A stretch of DNA of 64,000 nt, taken from assembly GCA_001657385.1 (NCBI GenBank), contig LYSZ01000002.1:62001-126000 (forward strand). Reading direction: 5' to 3'. Positions within the stretch are counted from its first letter, which is position 1. Every line of letters starts with the position of its first letter. A model generated the notes under the pieces. That model saw nothing but the letters and a program-made list of their open reading frames with translations, did no database searches and was not told the DNA's origin. Source of the DNA: Parvularcula sp. BBD 1991-13. Its GTDB lineage: Bacteria > Pseudomonadota > Alphaproteobacteria > Caulobacterales > Parvularculaceae. The translations under genes were made by a program, and so were the position numbers. Positions 26,523 to 34,827 of this stretch are shown piece by piece.

Positions 26523-27392
26523 TTACGCCGCCTTGTCGCGCGCGCGTTCGCGCTGGATCACTTCCGAGGCAAGCTGAATATACGCCTGGCTGCCCGAACA
26601 TTTGAGGTCGTAAAGCAAGGCCGGCTTGCCGTGGCTCGGCGCTTCGGAAATGCGCACATTGCGCGGAATCACCGTGCGGTAGACCTTGTCCTGCAAATGG
26701 GCGCGCACGTCTTCCTCGACCTGCACGGTCAGATTGTTGCGCCGGTCATGCATGGTGAGAACGACGCCCTGCAATTCCAGCCGCGGATTGATCCGGGAAC
26801 GAACCGTTTCGATCGTGCGCAGGATCTGGCTCAGCCCCTCAAGGGCGAAAAATTCGCACTGCAAGGGGATCATCACCGCATGGGCCGCGGCGAGCGCGTT
26901 TAAAGTCAGTAGGCTGAGGGATGGCGGGCAATCGATGATCACATAGCTCGCTTCGGCGCCGCTCTGCGTCTCGCGATATTCCTCGATCGCCTCGGCGAGG
27001 CGGAAATGGCGCCGCTCGGCGTCGATCAGCTCGATCTCCGCGCCAGCGAGGTCGACGCCCGCCGGGGCGAGCATCAGGCCCGGAATATCCGTCTCGACGA
27101 CCGCCGCTTCGAGCCGGTACTCGCCGGTCAGAACGTCATAGGTGGTCACGTCCCGCGCCTGGGCGCCGACGCCGAGGCCGGTCGACGCATTACCCTGCGG
27201 GTCGAGATCGATCAGGAGCACCCGCTCGCCCACCGCGGCGAGCGCCGTCGACAGGTTGATCGCGGTCGTCGTCTTGCCCACCCCGCCTTTCTGGTTGGCG
27301 ATTGCGAGGCAGGGCGGCGCCGTCGGCGCGGGCGGCGCCCCGGTTCGGGCGCTGGACGGATCGGGAGCGTCAGGCATAAGCGATGGCGACAT
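26523..27392 (-). CDS. parA: Chromosome-partitioning ATPase ParA
   Basis: Protein of 289 residues. A proline-rich N-terminal extension is followed by the deviant Walker A K35-GGVGKT (IANQKGGVGKTTTAINLS), then LLIDLDPQGNAS and VIIDCPPSLSLLTLNAL. ParA forms ATP-dependent gradients on the nucleoid that pull ParB-parS complexes poleward. It follows rsmG by 20 bases and is part of the conserved mnmG-rsmG-parA-parB cluster. Confidence 0.97.
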   Translation of the reverse strand: MSPSLMPDAPDPSSARTGAPPAPTAPPCLAIANQKGGVGKTTTAINLSTALAAVGERVLLIDLDPQGNASTGLGVGAQARDVTTYDVLTGEYRLEAAVVETDIPGLMLAPAGVDLAGAEIELIDAERRHFRLAEAIEEYRETQSGAEASYVIIDCPPSLSLLTLNALAAAHAVMIPLQCEFFALEGLSQILRTIETVRSRINPRLELQGVVLTMHDRRNNLTVQVEEDVRAHLQDKVYRTVIPRNVRISEAPSHGKPALLYDLKCSGSQAYIQLASEVIQRERARDKAA

Positions 27393-27412
27393 GGCGGTTG
27401 GCCGGGGACGGC

Positions 27413-28036
27413 TCAGGTCAGCGGGCGGAGACCGGCGATCTCCAGCAAGGTCGCGTCAGGACTGGTCAGACTCGGGTGACGCTTGACATCCATATGCCAA
27501 GATTTAGCCGCCTCGGTCAATTCAGCCTCTACATCCTGCCCTTTCAGCAACAGCGCGCGCGTGTTTTTTCCTTGAATTCCATGTACATAGCCCAGAAGCT
27601 GATCAAGCCGGGCAAGAGCGCGCGCAGTCACGACGTCCGGCGGTGCGGCGAGCGTCGTCGATTCGATTCGCGCCGGTATGACCTCAAGATTGGCGAGGCC
27701 CATGGCGTCGCCCGCCGCGCGCAGAAAGGCCGCTTTCTTCCCCGTCGATTCGATCAGCGTAACGCGGACGTTCTTTTCCGCCAGCATCGCCGCAAGGACG
27801 AGGCCGGGAAACCCCCCGCCGGACCCGATATCGGCCAAGCGCCGCGCATGCGCCGGCACATGCGGCGCAATCTGGGCGGAGTCGAGGTAATGACGCGACC
27901 AGCGCGTCTCCAGCGTGGACCGGGCGACAAGATTGTGGCGCGCGCTCCACTCCGTCAGCACACGGTCCATTTCCATGAGCCGGTTGAGCGTTTCACGTGA
28001 AACATTCGCCGCCGCAGCGAAGTCCTCGGGCGTCAT
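27413..28036 (-). CDS. rsmG: 16S rRNA m7G527 methyltransferase RsmG (GidB)
   Basis: Protein of 207 residues. The SAM-binding motif is [16 protein letters not shown], followed by [14 protein letters not shown] and [14 protein letters not shown]. The enzyme methylates N7 of G527 in 16S rRNA. I chose the ATG at 28034-28036, which overlaps the mnmG stop as ATGA; an upstream in-frame start would extend into mnmG. A parS palindrome (27990-28003) lies inside the coding sequence and is read as V-S-R-E-T near residue 13. Confidence 0.96.
   Translation of the reverse strand: MTPEDFAAAANVSRETLNRLMEMDRVLTEWSARHNLVARSTLETRWSRHYLDSAQIAPHVPAHARRLADIGSGGGFPGLVLAAMLAEKNVRVTLIESTGKKAAFLRAAGDAMGLANLEVIPARIESTTLAAPPDVVTARALARLDQLLGYVHGIQGKNTRALLLKGQDVEAELTEAAKSWHMDVKRHPSLTSPDATLLEIAGLRPLT
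27990..28003. promoter_or_regulatory. parS site 1 (within rsmG)
   Basis: Perfect palindrome GTTTCACGTGAAAC, the core of the ParB-binding site known from many bacteria. It falls in frame so that the protein reads V-S-R-E-T. It is followed by A, matching the extended consensus on that side. Confidence 0.93.
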
Positions 28037-29946
28037 GAAGCGACCCTTGCGGCGTTCTTTTTCACCCACGCCAGGACGAGCGCCAGGGCGGCGGGGGTGA
28101 CGCCCTCGATCCGGCTGGCCTGGCCGAGGGTCGCCGGGCGCGCCTCGATCAGCTTCTGGCGCACTTCGTTGGAAAGCCCCTTGATGGCGGCGTAATCGAG
28201 ATCCGGGGGCAGGGACCGGGCCTCGTCCTTTTTGAAAGCGACAATATCCGCCTCCTGACGATGCAGATAGCCGGCATAAAGCGCGTCGAACTCAAGCTGT
28301 TCGCGAACCGCCGGCGCCATCTCCCGCAGCCGCGGCCAGATGCGGGCGAGGTCCTCAACGCCGACCGCCGGCAGGGCGAGAAGATCGATCACCGACCGCC
28401 GCCGCCCGTCCCGGTTCAGCGTCAGCCCGTGACGCGCGGCCTCGTTCGGCGTCAGCGTCGTCGCATTCGCCCAGTCGCGCGCCTCGTTCAGGGCGGCCTG
28501 TTTCACGTGAAACGCCGACGCGCGTTCCGGCCCGACAATGCCGGCCGCGACGCCCAACGGCGTCAGGCGCTGGTCCGCGTTATCCGCCCGCAGGGTCAGG
28601 CGATACTCCGCGCGGCTGGTGAACATCCGATAGGGTTCCGTCACGCCGTGGGTGATGAGGTCGTCGACAAGAACCCCGATATAGGCTTCGGCGCGGTCCA
28701 GCACGAAAGGAGCCCCGCCGCCGGCCTTGCGGGCGGCGTTGACCCCGGCCATCAGCCCTTGCGCCGCCGCCTCCTCATAGCCCGTGGTCCCGTTGATCTG
28801 ACCGGCCAGGAAAAGACCGGGCAGGGCCTTTGTCTCCAGGCTCGCCGTCAGCGAACGCGGGTCCACATAATCATACTCGATGGCGTAGCCGAAGCGGATC
28901 ACCGATGCGCGCTCCAGACCGGGGATGGTCTTAAGAAACGCGGCCTGCACATCCTCGGGCAGGGACGTCGATATGCCGTTCGGATACACCGTGTGATCGT
29001 CAAGACCTTCGGGTTCGAGGAAAATCTGGTGGCTGTCGCGCTCGGCGAAGCGGACCACCTTATCCTCGATGGACGGACAATAACGCGGCCCCCGCCCGGA
29101 AACGCCACCGCCATAAACAGCCGACTTGCCGATATTCGTCTCGATAATGCGGTGGGTCTCGGCCGTGGTCGCGGTGACGCCGCAGGCTATCTGGGGCACG
29201 GTGATGCGGTCGGTCAAAAATGAAAACGGGACCGGCGCATCGTCCGCCGGCTGCATCGCCAGCCCGTCCCAGTCGATCGTTCGCCCGTCGAGACGCGCCG
29301 GGGTGCCGGTTTTGAGCCTGCCCATGGCGAGGCCAAGCCCGTAAAGGCGATCCGAAAGACCCATCGCCGGCGCCTCGACGCCGCCCCAACTATTGTCCGC
29401 AGCGGCGGCGTCAGGGCGGGACGTGGCGCGCCCCGCCGGGATGCGCCGGTCGCCGATGTGGATGACCCCTTTCAAAAAGGTGCCCGTGGTGAGCACCACC
29501 GCCGGGGCGCGCGCTTGCGCCCCATCGCCGGCGATCACCCCCGCAACGGTTCCACGTGAAACAATGAGGTCCTCGATGGCCATTTCGGCGATGTCGAGAT
29601 TGTCGATTTCCGAAAGGGCGCTCTGCATGGCCTCGCGATAGAGCTTGCGGTCGGCCTGCGCTCGGGGGCCCCGGACCGCCGGCCCCTTGGACCGGTTCAG
29701 CATCCGGAACTGGATGCCGGCCCGATCAATGATACGGCCCATAAGCCCGTCCAGCGCATCAACCTCGCGCACCAGATGGCCCTTGCCCAATCCCCCGATG
29801 GCCGGGTTGCAGGACATTTCTCCGATCGTGTCCTGGCGATGGGTGGCGAGGAGGGTTCGCGCGCCGGCGCGCGCCGCCGCCGCCGCCGCCTCGCAGCCCG
29901 CATGCCCGCCGCCGATAACAATAACGTCGTAACTGCTATTCGTCAT
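28033..29946 (-). CDS. mnmG: tRNA uridine-5-carboxymethylaminomethyl modification enzyme MnmG (GidA)
   Basis: Protein of 637 residues from the ATG at 29944-29946. The FAD motif is [13 protein letters not shown], with [20 protein letters not shown], the NAD-binding middle region, the conserved [22 protein letters not shown] and a C-terminal helical domain. With MnmE it installs cmnm5U at the wobble position of certain tRNAs, using FAD and folate. Two parS sites sit inside the gene (28500-28513, read F-H-V-K; 29549-29562, read V-S-R-G-T) and one lies just upstream. It overlaps rsmG by four bases. Confidence 0.97.
   Translation of the reverse strand: MTNSSYDVIVIGGGHAGCEAAAAAARAGARTLLATHRQDTIGEMSCNPAIGGLGKGHLVREVDALDGLMGRIIDRAGIQFRMLNRSKGPAVRGPRAQADRKLYREAMQSALSEIDNLDIAEMAIEDLIVSRGTVAGVIAGDGAQARAPAVVLTTGTFLKGVIHIGDRRIPAGRATSRPDAAAADNSWGGVEAPAMGLSDRLYGLGLAMGRLKTGTPARLDGRTIDWDGLAMQPADDAPVPFSFLTDRITVPQIACGVTATTAETHRIIETNIGKSAVYGGGVSGRGPRYCPSIEDKVVRFAERDSHQIFLEPEGLDDHTVYPNGISTSLPEDVQAAFLKTIPGLERASVIRFGYAIEYDYVDPRSLTASLETKALPGLFLAGQINGTTGYEEAAAQGLMAGVNAARKAGGGAPFVLDRAEAYIGVLVDDLITHGVTEPYRMFTSRAEYRLTLRADNADQRLTPLGVAAGIVGPERASAFHVKQAALNEARDWANATTLTPNEAARHGLTLNRDGRRRSVIDLLALPAVGVEDLARIWPRLREMAPAVREQLEFDALYAGYLHRQEADIVAFKKDEARSLPPDLDYAAIKGLSNEVRQKLIEARPATLGQASRIEGVTPAALALVLAWVKKNAARVAS
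28500..28513. promoter_or_regulatory. parS site 2 (within mnmG, 3' part)
   Basis: Perfect palindrome GTTTCACGTGAAAC. It is preceded by T and followed by G, so the extended 16-base palindrome is one base short of perfect. MnmG reads F-H-V-K across it. Confidence 0.93.
29549..29562. promoter_or_regulatory. parS site 3 (within mnmG, 5' part)
   Basis: GTTCCACGTGAAAC, the parS core with one base change from the perfect palindrome. The change is of the kind allowed in the degenerate parS consensus. MnmG reads V-S-R-G-T across it. Confidence 0.85.
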
Positions 29947-30007
29947 AATACCTGCTTGCGCCGACCATATAGGGGCGAAAGGGCGAAACTGCATCTCTTT
30001 TCGCCGT

Positions 30008-30021
30008 GTTTCACGTGAAAC
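30008..30021. promoter_or_regulatory. parS site 4 (upstream of mnmG)
   Basis: Perfect GTTTCACGTGAAAC, the only intergenic member of the cluster. It lies 62 bases upstream of the mnmG start, where ParB loading could also affect the mnmG-rsmG-parA-parB promoter. Confidence 0.93.
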
Positions 30022-30165
30022 GCCCGCCGGTCGGAAAAGCGCCCCTCAAAAGACCGACCGTCATGAGCTTAAGAATTCGTAACCGGCGCCGCTTCGCCTT
30101 GTCTCTGGCGCCGGTTCTGCAGCGCGCCTTTCTTCAGGGGGAGCCGATTACCATGGGGATGCGCC

Positions 30166-30417
30166 ATGACAAAGCTGCAGAACGAGCTGGCGGCGGCAGA
30201 GAGTTCCAGTTCGGTTCGGGAAACGGCGCTCGACGCGCTGGAGCGGCGCGCAACGCGCCGCGCACTGCTCAACAGACTTCGGGAAAAAATCCGGAATGAC
30301 GAGCGTGAAGCGGCGAGGCTCGACATTCGGGGCAGGCACGACGACGCCGAGGCGCTGCTGAAGACGGCCCGCCGACGGAAAAACATGCTCCGCAAGGATT
30401 CCGACGAAGATTTGTAA
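30166..30417 (+). CDS. Small basic helical protein, unknown function
   Basis: A frame of 83 residues, highly charged and predicted to be almost entirely helical (coiled-coil-like), with a repeated Glu/Arg/Leu pattern: LQNELAAAESS, ALDALERRATRRALLNRL, KIRNDEREAARL. It runs rightward between the leftward mnmG and mnmE genes, within the parS cluster. The ribosome site is weak (GGGGATG seven bases upstream). The composition is coherent and there is no competing frame, so I think it is real, but no family is recognised. Confidence 0.55.
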   Translation: MTKLQNELAAAESSSSVRETALDALERRATRRALLNRLREKIRNDEREAARLDIRGRHDDAEALLKTARRRKNMLRKDSDEDL

Positions 30418-30450
30418 GCCCCGCTACTTTCTAAGCCCCGCTACCGGGCG

Positions 30451-31815
30451 TTACTTGCCGATGCAAAAGCTGGAAAAAATTTCGCCCAACACGTCCTCAA
30501 CGCCGACGGCCCCGGTAACGCCGCCAAGCGCCCTCGCGGCCAGACGGGCGTCCTCCGCCGCCAGCTCGGGGGACGCAGCCAGCGCTTCTTCGGCGCGGAT
30601 GAGGGCGGCGATCGCCCTTTCCACCGCCTGTGCATGTCGTGCGCGCGTGAGCAAGGGTTCCGCGCCTGTTCCACGTGAAACTTTCGCCTTCAGGAAGTCG
30701 ACCAGCGCGTCTATACCGGCGCCGGTCGTTGAGGACAGGCTCAACACAGCGATGTCTTCCCCAAGAGGCGTGTTCGGCGTGGCCGCAGAGCGGTCCGCCC
30801 GCGTCCAGATCAGCGCATCCCCGGGCCGGAGACGCGCCAGCGTTTCACGTGAAACAACCGCTGCGCCGGGATCGAGAACGCCGAGCCTGACGTCAGCCTG
30901 TTCCGCATAGGCGCGGGCGCGTCGCATGCCCTCCCGCTCGATCGCATCCTCGGTCTCGTCGCGCAGACCGGCCGTATCCGCGACGACGGCCACGACGCCG
31001 CAGAGATCGAGGCGCGTTTCGATGATATCCCGGGTCGTCCCGGCGACATCGGAAACGATGGCGACGTCCGAGCCGGCGAGGGCGTTCACCAGGGAGGATT
31101 TCCCTGCATTGGGCGGGCCGAGCACGGCGACGGAAAGCCCCTCGCGGATCGTCTGCGCCTGCGCCGACGCGGCGAGGTATGACTCCAGTTCCCGGCGAAG
31201 GGCGGTCATCTCCGGTCCCGCTCGCGCCGCAACCGCCGCGGGCACGTCGCCTTCGTCGGGGAAATCGATATCCGCCTCAAGCGGCGCCATGATGGCCAGA
31301 AGGCGTCGCCGCCAGCCCTCCGCCGCTTCCGACAGACGGCCGCCAAGCTGACCCAAAGCCTGCTTCCTTTGAAGGGTTGTTTCGGAGTCGATAAGATCGG
31401 CAAGCGCCTCGACCTGGGTGAGATCGAGCTTATCGTTGCGAAGCGCGCGCAAGGTGAATTCTCCCGCTTCGGCGGGCCGCGCGCCGAGGCGGGCAAGCGC
31501 ATCGTAAAGGGCGATTTCCACCGCGCGGGACCCGTGGAGATGAAACTCCGCCACGTCCTCGCCGGTGAAGCTTGCCGGTCCCTCGAAAAGTATGACCAGC
31601 CCCTGATCGATGATCGAGCCATCCGCCGGATCGCGCAATTTCGTTACCGCCGCCTCTCGGGGGCGCGGGTTCTTGCCGACGAGGGTTCCGGCGACGCTAA
31701 GGGCCGCCGGGCCGGAAATGCGGTAGACCGCAACGCCGGCCTTGCCCGCTCCGGAAGCGCGCGCGTAAATCGTATCCGCGTCCGCCGGGGCTGCGGACGC
31801 CAGGTCAGCGCCCAT
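30451..31815 (-). CDS. mnmE: tRNA modification GTPase MnmE (TrmE)
   Basis: Protein of 454 residues from the ATG at 31813-31815. The N-terminal folate-binding domain contains GVAVYRISGPAAL and EFHLHGSRAV, then EFTLRALRNDKLDLTQVEAL. The G domain has GPPNAGKSSLVNAL, DVAGTTRDI and DTAGLRDE, and the C-terminus ends in FCIGK, the conserved C-[IL]-G-K farnesylation-like motif. It works with MnmG on wobble uridine. Two parS sites are inside the gene. In relatives mnmE and mnmG are adjacent; here a small divergent ORF intervenes. Confidence 0.96.
   Translation of the reverse strand: MGADLASAAPADADTIYARASGAGKAGVAVYRISGPAALSVAGTLVGKNPRPREAAVTKLRDPADGSIIDQGLVILFEGPASFTGEDVAEFHLHGSRAVEIALYDALARLGARPAEAGEFTLRALRNDKLDLTQVEALADLIDSETTLQRKQALGQLGGRLSEAAEGWRRRLLAIMAPLEADIDFPDEGDVPAAVAARAGPEMTALRRELESYLAASAQAQTIREGLSVAVLGPPNAGKSSLVNALAGSDVAIVSDVAGTTRDIIETRLDLCGVVAVVADTAGLRDETEDAIEREGMRRARAYAEQADVRLGVLDPGAAVVSRETLARLRPGDALIWTRADRSAATPNTPLGEDIAVLSLSSTTGAGIDALVDFLKAKVSRGTGAEPLLTRARHAQAVERAIAALIRAEEALAASPELAAEDARLAARALGGVTGAVGVEDVLGEIFSSFCIGK
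30668..30681. promoter_or_regulatory. parS site 5 (within mnmE, 3' part)
   Basis: GTTCCACGTGAAAC with one change from the perfect palindrome. It has the same variant as site 3. MnmE reads V-S-R-G-T. Confidence 0.85.
30842..30855. promoter_or_regulatory. parS site 6 (within mnmE)
   Basis: Perfect GTTTCACGTGAAAC, followed by A. MnmE reads V-S-R-E-T. It is the site nearest the putative origin, about 9.5 kb away. Confidence 0.93.
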
Positions 31816-31880
31816 GGCTGGCTCCAGCGTGTTCCCCGCGCGGCGCCGGGGGCAGTCCTGTCTGCGCGCCAGCCAAGAGG

Positions 31881-32132
31881 CTATTTCTTTTTCGCCGGGC
31901 CGGATCCGGCCATGCCGGCGCCCATCAGGTTCTGAAACGCCTCGAACCCCTTGCCGCTCATGGCGAACCATTGCTCCACGAACCGCTCAGGGTCCGCGAG
32001 GGTGTCGATATTCTCCTTCGCGCGCCGGGTCATTTCCTGCACGATCATCTCGTTCATCGGGTCGAGATCGGGCATGCCGAAAAAAGTGCGCGCTTCCTGG
32101 GGGGTGCAGTCAATATTGATCGTCAGCTTCAT
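31881..32132 (-). CDS. DUF6489 family small protein
   Basis: Protein of 83 residues: KLTINIDCTPQEARTFFGMPDLDPMN, then VQEMTRRAKENIDT and a C-terminal GFEAFQNLMGAGM with a lysine tail. This is a small alphaproteobacterial family of unknown function, recognised from the IDCTPxEAR opening. The ATG follows GGGAG by six bases. It is on the same strand as mnmE, 65 bases upstream of it, so they may share a transcript. Confidence 0.85.
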   Translation of the reverse strand: MKLTINIDCTPQEARTFFGMPDLDPMNEMIVQEMTRRAKENIDTLADPERFVEQWFAMSGKGFEAFQNLMGAGMAGSGPAKKK

Positions 32133-32307
32133 GGGGCGCTCCCGCCTTGCGGTTTTCCGGCATATAAGCCTTTGCCGCGATAAAGACCACCGCCATCGAA
32201 GCGCCTGGCCCGCCCCGGGCTAGCGCCATGCAACGCACCCGACAATAAAATGGCGCAACGAAAGCGCTTCCTGTTGCATTGCGCAGGGCCATGGGCATGC
32301 TGCGGGC

Positions 32308-33285
32308 ATGAAAATAAAAGCTGTGTTTCTCGACGAGATTGGGGGCGGCCCCGAAACGCTGACCATGCGCGATCATGAACTGGACCCCCCCGGTCCCGGC
32401 GCCATATGCGTGCGCCATCGCGCCATCGGATTGAATTTCATCGACATTTATCAACGCCGGGGGCTTTATCCCATCGCGCCGCCCGCGATCCTCGGCTCCG
32501 AAGCGGCGGGCGTGGTCGAAGCCGTGGGCGAGGGCGTGCGCGACTTCGCTGTCGGGGATCGGGTCGCGTATATCGCCGCCGCCGGCGGTTATGCGCAGGC
32601 GGCCAACGTGCCCGCCGGCGCCGCGGCGAAAATTCCCGACGCCGTCACGGATGAAGACGCCGCCGCCCTGTTCCTGAAGGGGCTTACGGTGGAGATGCTG
32701 GTGCGCCAGGTGCACGCGCTTGCGGCGGAGGACGCCTGTCTTGTCTATGCCGCCGCGGGCGGCGTCGGCACGCTTCTTTGTCAGTGGGCGAACCATATCG
32801 GCGCGCGGGTGATCGGCGTCGTCGGACGCGAGGACAAGGCCGCGCTCGCCAGGGAAAGCGGCGCCGCCGACGTGATCGTCAGGACCGGCGCCGATTCAAT
32901 ATCGGCGAAGGTTCGCCAGCTAACCGACGGGGCGGGGGTCAACATCGTCTACGACTCAGTCGGCGCCGAGACCTTCGAAGCCTCGCTCGATTCCCTTGCG
33001 ATGCGCGGTCACATGGTCAGTTATGGCAACGCTTCCGGACCGGCGCCGGCGATCGCGCCGCTTGATCTTGCCCGCCGGGGCTCGCTGACTCTCACCCGTC
33101 CGACGCTGTTTCATTACGCCACGCCCGATCGGCTCCCGGCCATGGCCGAAGCCCTGTTTTCCATGGTCGCCGAAGGCGCCGTCAAGGCCCGCGTCGGCCA
33201 GCGCTTCGCGCTCGCCGACGCCGCCGAAGCGCATCGCCGCCTGGAAAGCGGGGAGACGAGCGGCGGCGTCATACTGACGCCCTAA
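32308..33285 (+). CDS. NADPH:quinone oxidoreductase (zeta-crystallin-like MDR)
   Basis: Protein of 325 residues of the medium-chain dehydrogenase superfamily. The catalytic fold opens with RHRAIGLNFIDIYQRRGLYP, the conserved quinone-reductase signature, then GSEAAGVVEAVGEGV. The Rossmann region has YAAAGGVGTLLCQWA and the NADPH-selecting stretch VVGREDKAALARESGA. The zinc-ligand cysteines of alcohol dehydrogenases are absent, as expected for QOR. It would reduce quinones or other enals with NADPH in the cytoplasm. Confidence 0.93.
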   Translation: MKIKAVFLDEIGGGPETLTMRDHELDPPGPGAICVRHRAIGLNFIDIYQRRGLYPIAPPAILGSEAAGVVEAVGEGVRDFAVGDRVAYIAAAGGYAQAANVPAGAAAKIPDAVTDEDAAALFLKGLTVEMLVRQVHALAAEDACLVYAAAGGVGTLLCQWANHIGARVIGVVGREDKAALARESGAADVIVRTGADSISAKVRQLTDGAGVNIVYDSVGAETFEASLDSLAMRGHMVSYGNASGPAPAIAPLDLARRGSLTLTRPTLFHYATPDRLPAMAEALFSMVAEGAVKARVGQRFALADAAEAHRRLESGETSGGVILTP

Positions 33286-33308
33286 CGCCAGTTTTACAGG
33301 GGATGTTC

Positions 33309-34316
33309 ATGACCGCACTGCGACGGACCTCGCAACGAAGCTGGGCCTGGGCCGGCCTTTTGCTGCTTGCCGCGGCTTGCGCTGACGAAGGGAGAGGCGA
33401 GCGCGCGGGCGGCGGCCATGCGGGCGGATACGCAGGAATGGGCGCCGGCGCAGACGGCGGCTGGACGCTGACGCCGGGCGGCGATCTCAACGGGTTTTTC
33501 GATTGTCTGGAGGCGGAAGGCGTCACGCTCGTTTCCGCCCATCGCGGCGGACCGTCGCCCGGCTATCCAGAAAACGCGCTGGAGACCATGGCCGCCATGC
33601 TCGCCCGGGCGCCGGTCATCATGGAAGCCGATGTGGCCGCATCCGCCGACGGCGTCCATTACCTGATGCACGACGCGACGCTTGAGCGCACAACCGACGG
33701 CATGGGCGCCGTGGACGCGCTGAGCTGGGACGAGATTTCCGCACTCCGCCTTAAGGACAATGACGGCGCGCTGACGAGGTTTTCGCCGACCCGCTTCGAC
33801 GACGCCCTGGCCTGGGCGAAGACGCGCACAATCCTGCAAATCGACTTCAAGCCTTCGGCCGACTTCGAAGCGATCGCGATGGAAATTCGCCGTCAGGGGG
33901 CGGAGCATCGAGTGATCCTGATCGCCTATTCCATCCCTGCGGCGCAAAAGCTGCACCGGCTGTTGCCCGACGCCATGATATCGCTCGGCCTCAGTTCTCA
34001 ATCGGAGATCAACCGCGCCGTGGCGAAAGGATTGCCGGCCGACCGCCTTCTCGGGTTCACCGGAACGGAAGCCCCCCGCCCGCGATTGTTCAGCATCTTG
34101 AATGATCGCGGCGTGGAGGTGATTTTCGGGACGCTGGGCCGGGAGAGTTCCATCGATACCGAAATCGCCAGAAGCGGCGAGGAGGCCCGTTACGCCTCTA
34201 TCGCCGCGCAAGGCGTGGACATTATCGCCTCGGACCGGCCGGCCGAAGCGCATGCCGCCCTTGTTGCGGCGAACCGGGCTCCGCGCATCGGGATTTGCGG
34301 CGTCGACCGCGGATAA
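33309..34316 (+). CDS. Glycerophosphodiester phosphodiesterase family lipoprotein
   Basis: Protein of 335 residues from the second ATG (33309), which stands six bases after AGGGG; the first ATG at 33303 abuts it. A lipoprotein signal ends in AAAC (Cys24), so the enzyme is exported. The GDPD barrel shows VSAHRGGPSPGYPENAL with the catalytic HRG, IMEADVAASADGVHYLMHDATLERTTDG with metal ligand Glu and catalytic His, and ILQIDFKP. Family members hydrolyse glycerophosphodiesters to glycerol-3-phosphate and an alcohol. Confidence 0.9.
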   Translation: MTALRRTSQRSWAWAGLLLLAAACADEGRGERAGGGHAGGYAGMGAGADGGWTLTPGGDLNGFFDCLEAEGVTLVSAHRGGPSPGYPENALETMAAMLARAPVIMEADVAASADGVHYLMHDATLERTTDGMGAVDALSWDEISALRLKDNDGALTRFSPTRFDDALAWAKTRTILQIDFKPSADFEAIAMEIRRQGAEHRVILIAYSIPAAQKLHRLLPDAMISLGLSSQSEINRAVAKGLPADRLLGFTGTEAPRPRLFSILNDRGVEVIFGTLGRESSIDTEIARSGEEARYASIAAQGVDIIASDRPAEAHAALVAANRAPRIGICGVDRG

Positions 34317-34410
34317 AGCGCGTTGCGTTCAGGACGCCAGTCGCACCGGATACGGATGAAACGGTGCGCATAAATCGATATGGATAGGAGTGGAGGCCGG
34401 CGATATTCGG

Positions 34411-34578
34411 CTACAGCAGCGTTCCGATCAGCGCCGCCGTCAGGCAAACAGCGGCCGCGCCGAGCAGAAGGCGCACCACCTCCCCCGCGCCCAGTTGGCG
34501 CAGGAAATAGGAAACCGACGCCAACAACAAGGCGAGGCTGATAAAGCCGATTGCCGCCGCTACCGAAAACATGTGCAT
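34411..34578 (-). CDS. 55-residue two-helix membrane protein, unknown function
   Basis: This very small gene starts at the ATG at 34576-34578, preceded by the excellent ribosome site AGAAGGAG with four bases of spacing. The product has two hydrophobic segments, SVAAAIGFISLALLLASVSYFL and VVRLLLGAAAVCLTAALIGTLL, joined by a short polar loop RQLGAGE. A second ATG two codons in is also possible. It is downstream of the MATE gene on the same strand, with a gap of about 250 bases. No family is recognised. The ribosome site and clean membrane hairpin argue for a genuine protein. Confidence 0.7.
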   Translation of the reverse strand: MHMFSVAAAIGFISLALLLASVSYFLRQLGAGEVVRLLLGAAAVCLTAALIGTLL

Positions 34579-34827
34579 GCAGCTCCTTCTGAAACTGGCG
34601 AATACAAACGATCCGGGTGCGTTGTTGTCGCCAACGCCGCCCGACTTGCCTGCTGATCCGGAATGGGATGTGCTATAGCCAACGCTGGTGTCGGTTTTGC
34701 GACAAGAGGCGGTTAGGGGGCGGGTATTGTGGAAAAGTCTTCACGCCAACGGCGTTCCGAGCGTTGTCCCAAGCCGCCAGCGGTCCGTTGCGGCGGCGCG
34801 TTAAGGCGCGCGTTTCAGGCGGATCTT

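Noticed and set aside
30006-30299. A plus-strand frame starting in parS site 4
   Set aside because: Overlaps the better-supported 83-residue frame and begins with residues encoded by the parS palindrome; basic, low-complexity composition.
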